This document shows, piece after piece, positions 25,083 to 35,200 of a DNA stretch of 55,563 nucleotides. The notes below the pieces were generated by a model. The model did not search any database, was not told the DNA's origin, and saw only the letters and a program-made list of their open reading frames with translations. Source of the DNA: an uncultured Muribaculaceae bacterium. GTDB taxonomy: Bacteria > Bacteroidota > Bacteroidia > Bacteroidales > Muribaculaceae. Each line of letters begins with the position of its first letter. The stretch's first letter is position 1. Where the stretch lies: the NCBI GenBank assembly GCA_947381945.1, contig CANCXM010000020.1, positions 1 through 55,563 of the forward strand, read 5' to 3'. The translations under genes were made by a program, and so were the position numbers.

Positions 25083-25889
25083 ATGCTGTTCTCCGAATAT
25101 AGCTCCAAGCCAATGTTCTTCCTTCTTGCAGGTCCCTGCGTGATTGAAGGAGAGAAAATGGCTCTTGACATAGCCGAAAAGCTCGTTGAAACCACCTCAA
25201 AGCTCGGCATTCCCTACGTATTCAAAGGCTCCTACCGCAAAGCCAACCGCTCGCGTCTCGATTCGTTCACAGGCATCGGCGACCATGAAGCCCTGCGCAT
25301 CCTCTCCAAAGTGCGCGAGACCTTCGGAGTGCCCGTTGTGACCGACATCCATACTGCCGACGAAGCAGCAATGGCAGCTGAATTTGTCGACGTCCTCCAG
25401 ATTCCCGCCTTCCTCTGCCGCCAGACCGACCTCCTCGTCGCCGCAGCCCGTACAGGCAAAGCCGTAAACATCAAGAAAGGCCAGTTCCTTTCCCCCGAGG
25501 CCATGCAGTTTGCCCTACAAAAAGTGCGCGATGCCGGAAACAATAACGTAGCCCTCACCGAACGCGGTGTAAGTTTCGGCTATCAGGACCTGCTTGTCGA
25601 CTACCGTGGAATACCCGAGATGCAACGCTTCGGTGCTCCTGTCATCCTCGATGTGACCCACTCACTGCAGCAGCCCAACCAGTCTGCCGGAGTCACAGGC
25701 GGTCGTCCCGACCTCATCGAGACCATAGCCCGTGCAGGTGTGGCCGTTGGTGTCGACGGTCTGTTCATGGAGACACATCCCGAACCGTCAAAAGCCAAGA
25801 GCGACGGAGCCAACATGCTCCCGCTCGACCAAATGCCCCAACTCCTCCGCCGCCTCTGCATCCTCCGCGAAGCCGTCAACAGCATCTGA
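25083..25889 (+). CDS. kdsA: 3-deoxy-8-phosphooctulonate synthase
   Basis: A 268-residue enzyme that condenses arabinose-5-phosphate with phosphoenolpyruvate to Kdo-8-phosphate, for the lipopolysaccharide inner core. Family marks are LAGPCVIEGE, VFKGSYRKANRSR, TDIHT and DVTHSLQQPNQ, with the metal-independent or metal-dependent type not decided by eye. Length is standard. It is preceded by repeats with no clear promoter and followed by the 45-bp fold-back at 25894. Confidence 0.95.
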   Translation: MLFSEYSSKPMFFLLAGPCVIEGEKMALDIAEKLVETTSKLGIPYVFKGSYRKANRSRLDSFTGIGDHEALRILSKVRETFGVPVVTDIHTADEAAMAAEFVDVLQIPAFLCRQTDLLVAAARTGKAVNIKKGQFLSPEAMQFALQKVRDAGNNNVALTERGVSFGYQDLLVDYRGIPEMQRFGAPVILDVTHSLQQPNQSAGVTGGRPDLIETIARAGVAVGVDGLFMETHPEPSKAKSDGANMLPLDQMPQLLRRLCILREAVNSI

Positions 25890-25893
25890 CAAA

Positions 25894-26021
25894 GGGGAAA
25901 GGCACATAAAGACTTAAGGACATAAGAAACAAACGTTTCTCATCAATCGGCTATCTATGACCCGGTCAGCATGATAAAACGTTTGTTTCTTATGTCCTTA
26001 AGTCTTTATGTGCCCTTCCCC
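25894..26021. repeat. 45-bp fold-back element, GCACATAA family
   Basis: Bases 25894-25938 and 25977-26021 are reverse complements over 45 positions with one mismatch; the loop is 38 nt. The arms contain GGCACATAAAGAC, TTAAGGACATAAG and AAACAAACGTTT. It starts 5 bases after the kdsA stop and ends about 110 bases before the permease promoter, so it should terminate kdsA. Related cores lie at 8565-8758 and 46129-46200. Confidence 0.8.
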
Positions 26022-26130
26022 TCAGCCAAAATTCAGTGGATTGTCAAAATAATTTACACATTTGCATTTCATCCGGACAGACAAGCCACTATACTACAAG
26101 CAAATACATAAAAACCGCAAATTTCCGCCT

Positions 26131-26138
26131 TATCTTTG
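26131..26138 (+). promoter_or_regulatory. Promoter -7 box TATCTTTG
   Basis: TATCTTTG fits TAnnTTTG and overlaps a TTG at 26136 that could be mistaken for a start codon. With the transcript beginning about 26145 the first usable start is the GTG at 26169, leaving a leader of about 24 nt. Confidence 0.7.
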
Positions 26139-26168
26139 CAGTATAATCACTTCAAAGACTTCATCACA

Positions 26169-28481
26169 GTGAAACTCTACTACATCCTCCACTCCATGCT
26201 CGCCCAGAAGGGAGCCAATGCCATCAAAGTCATCTCCGTGGCAGTCGGCCTTCTCGTGAGCATCCTCGTGTTCTGCCGTCTGGACTACAATTACAGCTAC
26301 GACACTTGCTTTCCCGACCGTGACAACCTCTATCAGATAATGATGAAATATGAAATCAACGGCCAGACCTTGGGACCGGTCGGCAATTGTCCCGGAAAAC
26401 TCGCTGAATGCGCCATCGAGGCCCTCGGCGATGAAATCGTAGCCGCGACTGCAATAGGACGCATCGGCCTACCTGACCTTTTTGACGGTGACCGCAGGAT
26501 AGACATCCGCATTGTAGGAGCCGATTCACTCTTCTTCGAAACAATGGGCATGGAGGTGCTGCTCGGCAATCCAAGCGTAGATTTCGCCACCCCATACACA
26601 TTGTATCTCAACGAATCGACCGCGCGGCAGCTTTACGGCGACGAGAACCCCATCGGCAAAACCCTGACATTTGACGGGGAGCGCTCGGTGACTGTCAGCG
26701 GAGTTTTCCGCGACCTTCCCGAGAACGTTACGGTCAACCGAATGGAGGGACTTCTGTCGCAACCCTCGTCAAAAATATATCAAAACCGCCGGCAATGGAG
26801 AGGTGCCGACAACTGGCCCATCTATTTCCGCATGAAACCCGGCAGCAAGCTGACCGAGGAGGAGATAAACAGTCGGCTAAACACCATGTATCAGACCCAT
26901 GTCCCCGATTCGGATGAATACAAGACAGTCGTAATAGCCAAGTCAATAGGCCGGACATACCTCGAATTTGAGTCCGTAAAGCGCATGAACCTCATCCTCT
27001 GGATTCTCGGTTTGTCACTGCTGCTCATGACCACCCTGAACTATGTCCTCATCACTATAGCCTCGCTCAGCCGCCGCGCCAAGTCAATCGGCGTCCACAA
27101 ATGTTCCGGTGCAGGAGGCGTGACAATCATGGGTATGTTCCTGTGGGAAACAGTCATTATACTCCTGTGTTCCATCGTCCTGATGATTACACTTCTGTTT
27201 CTGTTCGAACCGCTTGTCAATGAAACGCTCGGCATCTCGATTTCCGACATCTTTGCCACAGGAAGGCTTTGGGTACCGCTCTCGCTGCTTGCATTCTTCT
27301 TCCTCGTCGGCGGATTGCTTCCGGGGCGCATCTTCTCGCGCATCCCGGTCACCCAGGTGTTCCGCCGCTTCACTGAGCGCAACAGCGCATGGAAACGTAG
27401 CCTTCTCTTCGCTCAGATTGCCGGAGTTTCGTTCATCTGCTCACTCCTTGTAGTCATCAGTATGCAATACCGCGAGGTCCTCGACCGCGATATGGGTTTC
27501 AACTATGACCGCCTCGCCTACATCTCCATGCCCTACAACTTCGACACAGAATCGTTTCAATCAACCCTGCGGAGCCTGCCGTACATAGAAAAATTCTCAA
27601 CCTCCGAGACCATGCCTCTCTGGGGATATTCCGGCGAGATGGTCTATTCGGAAAACGGAAACGCCCTCTCCTTCAACACCCGCAGCGAGTGGGTCGGGAA
27701 AGGCTACCTCGATCTCCTCGGAATAACCCTGTTGAAGGGGCGTGAGATTGAGGCTGACGATGAGATTATTGTCTCCGAAGAGTTTGCCCGCAGTTATGGC
27801 ATCCTTGATGATCCAATCGGCAAAACAGTCAGAATCAGTGGCAGCAATGGGGAGAATGTCAGGATTGTCGGTCTGGTCAAAGACTATGTCCTACGCGGGT
27901 TCACCAATGAAATCACCCCGATATGCCTTTCTTCGGTGGGAAACCGTGTGCCGAGCATCACTCTGCGCCTCAAAGAGCCATTCGACCAAAACTTCACTCG
28001 ATTTACCGATTTCCTGACGGAGACCTATCCGCGTTACGATTTCAGTCCTCTCAAATTAGAGGATGTGGCACGGGAGCTCTACTCTGACATCCGCATGTTC
28101 CGCACCTCGACAATGATTGCAGCCATAGCGCTCATCTTCATATCCCTTATGGGTCTCGTTGGATTCTCGCGCGACGAAGTCCAGCGCCGCAGCAAGGAAA
28201 TCGCCATCCGTAAGGTCAACGGAGCCGAGGCCATCGACATTGTCAACCTCCTCCTCGCCGACGTTCTCCGCATAGCCGTCCCGGCCATTGCCATCGGCAC
28301 TCTCTGCGCCGCCTACATCGGCCATCTCTGGCTCGAAAACTTCACTGTCACCGCCCCACACCTCTGGCTGTGGTATCTGCTTGCAGCCCTTGCAGTCCTC
28401 ATCCTCGTCACCGCCTGCATCCTCTCCATCACACTCAGAACCGCCAACGAAAACCCCGTCAACAGACTAAAAGCAGAGTAA
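26169..28481 (+). CDS. FtsX-like ABC transporter permease
   Basis: A 770-residue MacB/FtsX-type permease. The first transmembrane segment is VISVAVGLLVSILVFCRLDY, followed by a periplasmic domain (about residues 50-270), three helices (near 280-400), a second periplasmic domain and three C-terminal helices. The last block has KEIAIRKVNGAEAIDIVNLL, the FtsX signature. The GTG at 26169 is chosen because the earlier TTG lies in the promoter. It exports something or relays force across the envelope; the substrate is not readable. The ATPase partner is 252 nt downstream. Confidence 0.85.
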   Translation: MKLYYILHSMLAQKGANAIKVISVAVGLLVSILVFCRLDYNYSYDTCFPDRDNLYQIMMKYEINGQTLGPVGNCPGKLAECAIEALGDEIVAATAIGRIGLPDLFDGDRRIDIRIVGADSLFFETMGMEVLLGNPSVDFATPYTLYLNESTARQLYGDENPIGKTLTFDGERSVTVSGVFRDLPENVTVNRMEGLLSQPSSKIYQNRRQWRGADNWPIYFRMKPGSKLTEEEINSRLNTMYQTHVPDSDEYKTVVIAKSIGRTYLEFESVKRMNLILWILGLSLLLMTTLNYVLITIASLSRRAKSIGVHKCSGAGGVTIMGMFLWETVIILLCSIVLMITLLFLFEPLVNETLGISISDIFATGRLWVPLSLLAFFFLVGGLLPGRIFSRIPVTQVFRRFTERNSAWKRSLLFAQIAGVSFICSLLVVISMQYREVLDRDMGFNYDRLAYISMPYNFDTESFQSTLRSLPYIEKFSTSETMPLWGYSGEMVYSENGNALSFNTRSEWVGKGYLDLLGITLLKGREIEADDEIIVSEEFARSYGILDDPIGKTVRISGSNGENVRIVGLVKDYVLRGFTNEITPICLSSVGNRVPSITLRLKEPFDQNFTRFTDFLTETYPRYDFSPLKLEDVARELYSDIRMFRTSTMIAAIALIFISLMGLVGFSRDEVQRRSKEIAIRKVNGAEAIDIVNLLLADVLRIAVPAIAIGTLCAAYIGHLWLENFTVTAPHLWLWYLLAALAVLILVTACILSITLRTANENPVNRLKAE

Positions 28482-28733
28482 AAGCAGGAATCAAGGCTAA
28501 GGCTGATAAGGCTGATAAGTTTAATAGGGCTAATAAGTCAAATAAGCCTGATAGAGAATAAGTCCAATAGGCCTAATAAGCCAAATAGGGCCAATTGCCT
28601 CAAAAAATTCCAAACTCCTCTGCCCCCTATCGGGCTTATTAGCCCTATTTGACCTATTAGCCCTATTTGACTTATTGGACCTATTAGCCTTATCCACCCC
28701 AAAACTCAAAACTAAAAACTAAAAAAACTCCCA
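28482..28733. repeat. Inverted 9-nt-period repeat array
   Basis: From about 28500 to 28595 the strand carries units like GGCTAATAAGTCAAATAAG and from 28640 to 28695 the complementary units such as CCTATTAGCCCTATTTGAC, so the array can fold back. Period is about 9 nt. No gene or promoter is visible. Confidence 0.6.
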
Positions 28734-29411
28734 ATGCTAAAAACCTCCGCCCTCTCAAAAACCTTCCGCACCGACGAAATCGAGACTGTCGCCCTCAACG
28801 GAATCAACCTCGACATCAAACCCGGCGAATTCATTGCCATCATGGGTCCAAGCGGTTGCGGCAAATCCACCCTCCTCAACATCCTCGGCCTCCTCGACAA
28901 CCCCACCTCCGGAAGCTACACCTTCGAAGGCAAGGAAGTGGCAGGACTCCGCGAACGCGAACGCGGACAGCTGCGCAAAGGCCGCATTGGCTTCGTGTTC
29001 CAGAGCTTCAACCTCATCGACGAAATCGACGTGGCCCACAACGTCGAACTCCCCCTCACCTACCTCGGCCTCAGCCGATCGGAACGCCGCAGGCGTGTCG
29101 ATGAAATGCTTGCCAAAGTCAATATGACCCATCGCTCACGCCATCTGCCACAGCAGCTCTCCGGCGGACAGCAACAACGCGTAGCCATCGCCCGCGCACT
29201 CGTCACCCGCCCCTCCCTCATCCTCGCCGACGAACCGACCGGCAACCTTGACTCACGCAACGGACAGGAAATCATGGAACTCCTCTCGACCCTCAACCGC
29301 GAAGGCACCACCATAGTCATGGTCACCCACTCCGACCGCGACGCCGCCTACGCCTCACGCATCGTCCACCTCTTCGACGGCTCCATAGTTGCCCAAGTCC
29401 GCGAAAAATAG
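28734..29411 (+). CDS. ABC transporter ATP-binding protein (MacB/LolD type)
   Basis: A 225-residue ATPase. Walker A is GPSGCGKST near residue 39, the ABC signature is [15 protein letters not shown], Walker B with the following residues is [13 protein letters not shown], and the switch histidine is in VTHSDRDAA. The DEPTGNLD stretch is typical of MacB/LolD/FtsE partners of FtsX-like permeases, which matches the permease just upstream. It is cytoplasmic and membrane-associated through the permease. The gap between them is unusually long and full of repeats. Confidence 0.93.
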   Translation: MLKTSALSKTFRTDEIETVALNGINLDIKPGEFIAIMGPSGCGKSTLLNILGLLDNPTSGSYTFEGKEVAGLRERERGQLRKGRIGFVFQSFNLIDEIDVAHNVELPLTYLGLSRSERRRRVDEMLAKVNMTHRSRHLPQQLSGGQQQRVAIARALVTRPSLILADEPTGNLDSRNGQEIMELLSTLNREGTTIVMVTHSDRDAAYASRIVHLFDGSIVAQVREK

Positions 29412-29630
29412 TAGATTTGCGTTAGGTTAATTCATGACTCATAATTCATGGTTCATAATGCATGATGCATGATTCATGGTTTATCATAGTTCATAATGCA
29501 TGATTCCTAAGTCCCTTTAGTCGCCTCCCTGTTAGCCCACCACCCCGACCCCTCTAACAACTAACGACTAAAAACTAACAACTAAAAACCTTATACTTTA
29601 CCCTTAACACTTTATACTTAAATTCCCCCC
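29412..29630. repeat. Intergenic CATAATGCATGA and TATACTT repeats
   Basis: About 29435-29505 consists of overlapping near-palindromes of the CATAATGCATGATTCATG type, and 29575-29625 has ACTAAAAACTAACAACTAA and TTATACTTTACCC-type units. No coding or promoter sequence is visible. It lies between the ATPase and the response regulator. Confidence 0.55.
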
Positions 29631-30278
29631 ATGACCCTTCTCGTCGTCGATGACAACCGCTCGGTCCTTGCCGCAGTCAGACTCCTTGCCGAGATAAAAT
29701 TTGACCGCGTCATCACCACCACCTCACCTTCGCGCATCCCCTCCCTCCTGCGCGAGGAGACCCCTGACTGCGTCCTCCTCGACATGAACTTCACCTCACC
29801 AGTCACCAACGGCAACGAAGGTCTCTACTGGCTCAGTGAAATCCGGCGCATCTCCCCCGCCATGCCCGTCGTGCTCTTCACCGCCTACGCCGAAATCGAA
29901 CTCGCCGTCCAAGGCCTAAAGGAAGGAGCCGTAGACTTCATCTCCAAACCCTGGAACAACGCCCGCCTCCTCCAAACCCTCCTAAACGCCATCAGCCCCC
30001 GGCACTCCACCCCAAACACCATCTGCCATCCCCAACAGACTCCCCCAAACGTCACCCCCGCCAATACAGCCTCATCCCACTCCATCCTACCCACCGGCTC
30101 CGTCCCCTCACCCCAAACACCCAACACCCCTCCCACCACCCTCGAACAGATGGAACGCCTCATGATAGCCGAAGCCCTTGCCGACAACGGCGGCAACCTC
30201 TCCGCCACAGCCTCCCAACTCGGCATCACCCGCCAGACCCTCTACAACAAACTCCGCCGCCACCACCTCGACAACTAA
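29631..30278 (+). CDS. Response regulator, REC plus Fis-type helix-turn-helix
   Basis: A 215-residue response regulator. The receiver domain occupies residues 1-120 with the acidic pair D7-D8, phosphoacceptor D51 in VLLDMNF and the lysine in FISKPW near 106. A linker of about 50 residues is rich in P, T and S. Residues 165-215 are a Fis-type HTH (NLSATASQLGITRQTLYNKL). A NtrC-class regulator would have a sigma-54 AAA domain between these parts; it is absent here, as in ActR/PrrA proteins. It should act as a DNA-binding partner of the histidine kinase 150 nt downstream. Confidence 0.85.
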   Translation: MTLLVVDDNRSVLAAVRLLAEIKFDRVITTTSPSRIPSLLREETPDCVLLDMNFTSPVTNGNEGLYWLSEIRRISPAMPVVLFTAYAEIELAVQGLKEGAVDFISKPWNNARLLQTLLNAISPRHSTPNTICHPQQTPPNVTPANTASSHSILPTGSVPSPQTPNTPPTTLEQMERLMIAEALADNGGNLSATASQLGITRQTLYNKLRRHHLDN

Positions 30279-30428
30279 AGCAAAAAATCCTCAGCAAAAA
30301 GCATAAAATCCTCAACGTAAAATCCTCAGCCCCCCACATCAGCCCTGCCCTATTAGCCTTATTAGCCCTATTTGGCTTATTAGCCCTATTAGCCTTATCC
30401 CCCCATCCCCCCTAAATTTCCTTCAAAA
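30279..30428. repeat. Intergenic AAAATCCTCA and CCTATTAG repeats
   Basis: AAAATCCTCA-like units occur three times at about 30286-30332, followed at 30342-30407 by 9-nt-period CCTATTAG units. The histidine kinase reading frame begins with a TTG right after this array. Confidence 0.6.
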
Positions 30429-31823
30429 TTGACACTCCCCCAGCTCATCATCCTCGCCATCATCCTGCTCCTCCTCATCCTTTGGGGAGCCGTCAGGCTC
30501 CACCGCCATACGACCCGCGTGAAGCGTCGCCTCAACCTCCTCCTCGACGCCCTCGACTCCGCCGACACCTCAATGCGCTTCCCGACCGACACCGACCCCG
30601 AAGTCAACACAGCCCTCAACCGCATAGCCCAAAACCTCTCCGACCTACGCTCCCGCGTAATCGAAACCGAAAAATACTACCAATCCATCACCGACACTGT
30701 CGCGACAGGCGTACTCGTCATCGCCCCCACCGGTCACATCCACCTCGCCAACCCCGCAGCGATCCGACTGCTCGACCGCCCCGCCATCACCCACATCTCA
30801 TCCCTCCGCCCATCATGGCCCGAGCTATGTGACCTCCTCCACACCCCCACACCCGGCATCGACACCACCGTCCGCAACCTCGCCGTAAAAACCACCTCCT
30901 TCACCACCCATAAAGGCGACACCCTCCTCATCGCCACCCTCGACGACATCTCCTCGCAGCTCGCCACTGCAAACCTTGAGACATGGAAAGAAATGAGCCG
31001 CATCCTCACCCATGAAATCATGAACGGAATCGCCCCTGTCGTCTCCATCGCCGACACCCTCAAACTCCGCTACGACGGTCAAGAGGACTACATGACCCAC
31101 GGCCTCGACGCAATCAGCGACTCCACACGCAGCCTGAAAAACTTCGTCGCCAACTACAAACGCCTGACCGTCCTCCCCCCACCCGAACCCACCGACTTCG
31201 ACCTCACCCCCCTCCTCCAAACCGCAATCGACCTCGCCACATCCGACCTCACCATCTCCAATCTCGCCAATTCCTCACCGCTCACCAACGACCTCCCAAC
31301 CTTCCGGCCAATATGTAATGACTACAATAACTCCAATCCCGATACCACCCAAAACCACCACCCCGAAAGCCCCCAATTCACCCTCACCACCCAAAACCGC
31401 CACACAGGAAGCCCACAGTTCACCCTCACCACCCAAAACAGCCACGCAGGAAGTCCGCAGTTCACTCTCACCCTCCCGGAAAGTCCCGTGACCGTACATG
31501 CCGACCGCAGTCAAGTGCTGCAAGTCCTCATCAACCTAATCAAAAACGCAATCGAAGCCAACGCCACAGTCATAGCCATCCGCATAAGCCAACCCGCAAA
31601 CCGCAGAATCACCCTCGACATCGAAAACGACGGCACACCCCTCACCCCCGACACCGCCACACGCATCTTCACACCCTTCTTCACCACAAAACTCCACGGC
31701 ACAGGCATCGGCCTGAGCCTAAGCCAACGCATCATCACCGCCAACCACGGAACCCTAAACCTCACAACACCCCCCGACAACCCCACTACCCGCCTCACAC
31801 TCACCCTCCCCACCCCAGCCTAA
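30429..31823 (+). CDS. Sensor histidine kinase, TTG start
   Basis: A 464-residue kinase. No ATG or GTG precedes the membrane helix (about residues 4-24), so the TTG at 30429 is the likely start; the next methionine is residue 49 and would remove the helix. A PAS-like region (about 75-170) follows, then the phosphoacceptor H195 in LTHEIMNGI, the N box NLIKNAIEA near 368 and the G box GTGIGLSL near 424. Within the catalytic domain, before the N box, three near-copies of SPQFTLTTQN occur. It pairs with the response regulator upstream and probably controls the ABC export genes. Confidence 0.85.
   Translation: MTLPQLIILAIILLLLILWGAVRLHRHTTRVKRRLNLLLDALDSADTSMRFPTDTDPEVNTALNRIAQNLSDLRSRVIETEKYYQSITDTVATGVLVIAPTGHIHLANPAAIRLLDRPAITHISSLRPSWPELCDLLHTPTPGIDTTVRNLAVKTTSFTTHKGDTLLIATLDDISSQLATANLETWKEMSRILTHEIMNGIAPVVSIADTLKLRYDGQEDYMTHGLDAISDSTRSLKNFVANYKRLTVLPPPEPTDFDLTPLLQTAIDLATSDLTISNLANSSPLTNDLPTFRPICNDYNNSNPDTTQNHHPESPQFTLTTQNRHTGSPQFTLTTQNSHAGSPQFTLTLPESPVTVHADRSQVLQVLINLIKNAIEANATVIAIRISQPANRRITLDIENDGTPLTPDTATRIFTPFFTTKLHGTGIGLSLSQRIITANHGTLNLTTPPDNPTTRLTLTLPTPA
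31368..31493 (+). repeat. In-frame 42-nt tandem repeat in the kinase gene
   Basis: Units of 42 nt start at 31368, 31410 and 31452 (the third one incomplete); a partial copy precedes them. Each encodes SPQFTLTTQN followed by four variable residues. The period is a multiple of three, so unit gain or loss would keep the frame. Confidence 0.8.
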
Positions 31824-32122
31824 TCCCACCCCTCCCCAACACGGCCCCATCAGCCCCATCTGCCCTATTAAGCATATCAGCCCGACTAATCCTAACCCTA
31901 TTTGACCTATTAGGCTTATTAGTCCTATCTGCCTTATTAGCCCTATTTGACCTATTAGGCTTATTAGCCCTATCACCCCCATCCCTACAATAACCCCCGG
32001 ACACTCCCCGACAATATCGGGCATCGGAATCGGACACTTTTAATCCTCTTTTCCACCCCTTTTGTCCCCATTATGGCGACAACCTGTCCTTTTTCGGACA
32101 TTTCACGAATAATTTAACCTAA
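31824..32122. repeat. CCTATTAG array and gap before susC
   Basis: About 31850-31975 is 9-nt-period CCTATTTGACCTATTAGG units. After it come small inverted repeats, CCCGA-CAATA-TCGGG at 32007-32021 and TGTCC-TTTTTC-GGACA near 32085-32100, which could end the kinase transcript or bind a regulator. Nothing coding is visible. Confidence 0.55.
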
Positions 32123-32150
32123 ATCCTTACCATAATACAAATTTTTTACT

Positions 32151-32158
32151 TACATTTG
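32151..32158 (+). promoter_or_regulatory. susC promoter -7 box TACATTTG
   Basis: TACATTTG fits TAnnTTTG and lies 94 nt before the susC ATG. The leader of about 85 nt is long for this phylum. Confidence 0.7.
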
Positions 32159-32251
32159 CCCCAATTTACAAAAATTACCTTAAATTTCCTATAACAACGG
32201 AACTTCATCGTAGTCTAATCTTTTATTACTCTCAATCTTATCACAAGCATC

Positions 32252-35200
32252 ATGAAAAAGAACCCCAAGACTCCTTCATTGAGCCTCAACGTCCTCAATG
32301 ACAGGAAACTGGCTTGTGCAGCGCTTGCTCTCTGCCTCATGGGCGGAACTGCAATGACAGCTCAAGCTTCCGGCAATAGGGGGGGTCAAGCTTCTGACTC
32401 TCAGCAGGTTGCAACAACAAGCCGAATCACAGGCACAGTACTTGACGAAAACGGCGACCCCATGATTGGCGTCTCTGTAATCGAGGAAGGCACAAAAACC
32501 GGCGTTGCAACTGACCTCGACGGTAATTTCACTCTCAACGTACACCCCGGAGCAGTCCTCCAATTTTCCTATATCGGCTACAAAACCCAATCCGTCAAAG
32601 TTGGCAAGACAAACTCGATTGAGGTGACAATGCAGCCTGATACCAACATGCTCGACGAAGTCGTGACAATCGGCTACGGTACTGTGAAAAAACGCGACCT
32701 CACCGGTGCTGTCGCATCAGTGAAAAATGAGGACATCACCCTCTCACCGACCTCCAACGCCATGGACGCACTTCAGGGCAAGGTTGCCGGTCTTGACATC
32801 ACCCGCTCGTCCGGTCAGGCAGGTGCAACTCCTACCGTACAGCTCCGAGGCAACCGCTCGTTCACAGCGTCCGGTAACCCGACATATATCATCGACGGTA
32901 TGCCTGGCGATATCAACACCCTCAACCCCAATGACATCGAAAGCATCGAGGTGCTCAAGGACGCATCCTCTACCGCTATCTACGGTTCGTCGGGTGCCAA
33001 CGGTGTCATCATCGTCACCACAAAGAGCGGCAAGGAAGGAAAGACATCTGTCAATTTCAATGCCTATCTCGGTGTCAACGGTTGGTCAACAGTACCCAAG
33101 GTCCATGACTCACGCAGTTTCTACAATCTCCGCGAGAAGGCAATCGTGGCCGGCGGCGGTTCAACCGATGTCAGCAACGTACTCGGAAGCGCTTACGGTG
33201 CCTATCAGAGTGCCCTCGACCTCGACCCCAATCTCACTGTCGATTCTTGGCTCGGTGCAAACTCCATCGACTGGGCTGACGCACTGTTGAAAACAGGCAT
33301 CACCCAGAACTACTCAATTTCAGTAAGCGGTGGTACAGAGAAAACCAAGGCATACTTCTCCCTCAACTTCTCAGACGAGGAAGGTCAGTACTCCAACGAC
33401 AACAACAAAATCTACTCGACCAATATCCGTGTAGACCACAAAGTCAAAAGCTGGCTCGATCTCGGTGTCAACCTTCAGGGCAGCTACACCTACCGCAACT
33501 CAGCATACGCAAAACTCGAAGGTGTACTCAAACAGAGCCCGATAGGCTCTCTCTATGACAGCGAAGGTAACGTGAACCTCTCACCAGTGGCAGGCAGCGA
33601 TACCCCGAGCCTCCTGCTCAATAATAAGAGTAACTACCGAAACAATTATCAGGTTACCCGCATCTACCTCAATCCCTATATCCGCGTAACACCGTTCAAG
33701 GGCTTCACATGGGAGAGCCGTGTCAATGCGTCTCTCGTATACAACACCCATAACTATTTCCAGGGTGAAGGCTCCTATCTCTACTACAATAGCAGCGGTG
33801 TCACATCCCAGGGTACCAACGCCAATGTGAAAGCCTACGTTGACCAATACCATGATGCCGATTATAAGTGGGAAAATATCTTAACCTATAATTTCACCAT
33901 CAATAAGGATCACAACTTCACACTTACAGGTGTAACCTCTTGGAATCATAACCGCGAGGCCCAAATTTATGGCGAAGGGAAAAATATTTCTTCAAACTCT
34001 TACCTGTGGCACAACCTTAGCGAGGATGATGCGAATCTTGCCAACACATTTGCCAAAACAGACTATGTGATGTCAAAAGGTATAGGCTTAGTCGGTCGTG
34101 TCAACTACTCATTCGCCGGTAAATATCTTGCAAGCGCATCTGTGCGTCGCGACGGCTCTTCCCGTCTTGCCGATGGAACCAGATGGGATACTTTCCCCGC
34201 ATTCTCTATCGGATGGCGTATTTCTGATGAACCATTCATGGACAAGCTGCGCTACGGCGGATACATTGACAACCTCAAACTGCGTGTCGGTTACGGTGTC
34301 ACAGGTACTGCATCCATCAAGCCATACGCAAGCTTCTCATCATTCATGCCCGGCATGACGATTCTTGGCAGCGGTCTTTCAAACTCAAGCTACTTCTCCC
34401 AAAACATCGCAAATCTCAATCTCACTTGGGAAAAATCAAAGAGCTGGAACTTCGGTCTTGACGCAAGCGTGTTCGGAAACCGCGTGGAACTCACTGCCGA
34501 CTATTACCGCACCAAAACCGTCGATGTAATCTATAACCGAATGGTTCCGGTTAACAATGGTGCCTTCACCGCTTCAAGCCAGTATACAACCAACGTAAAC
34601 GTATGCCAGACCCTCAACAACGGTATCGAACTCGCTGTGACCGGTCGCCCGTTTATCGAGCGTAAGCCCGGTGACTTCTCATGGACCATCAACGGTACCT
34701 TTACCGCCAACAAAGAGAAAATCACCCGACTCATGACAGCCGATCAGGAATATATTACCAACGGTGATGGTGGCAACGTCTATTACAAAGGTTACCCCGT
34801 AAACTCCTACTATCATTATAAACTTCAGGGTACTTGGAAAACATCTGAGGCAGCGGATGCTGAAGTATTCGGCTGCAAACCCGGCGACCTTAAGATATAC
34901 GTTCCCGGTCTCATTCATGACGGTCCCGGTAAATACTCCCGTTGGGAAGACATCGAAGGTGCGAACGGAGAAATCGAGCGCACTCTCGTGAACTACGATG
35001 CCGATAATCAATATGTGGTCAGCGGCAACGACTATCAGGTGATCGGACATAACTCTCCCGACTGGACCATGGGTCTTAAGAACACTTTCACCTATAAGAA
35101 TTTCGACCTGTCAATCTATATGTACTGGCGCTTCGGTCAGACCATCAAGTATGACATGCTCGGCTCTTACGATCCCAAGGCCGGTGCGAACTTCCCCACC

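Noticed and set aside
31824..31980. Periodic array as a protein-coding gene
   Set aside because: Hydrophobic periodic peptide with no start site support; the array family recurs in other gaps in both orientations.
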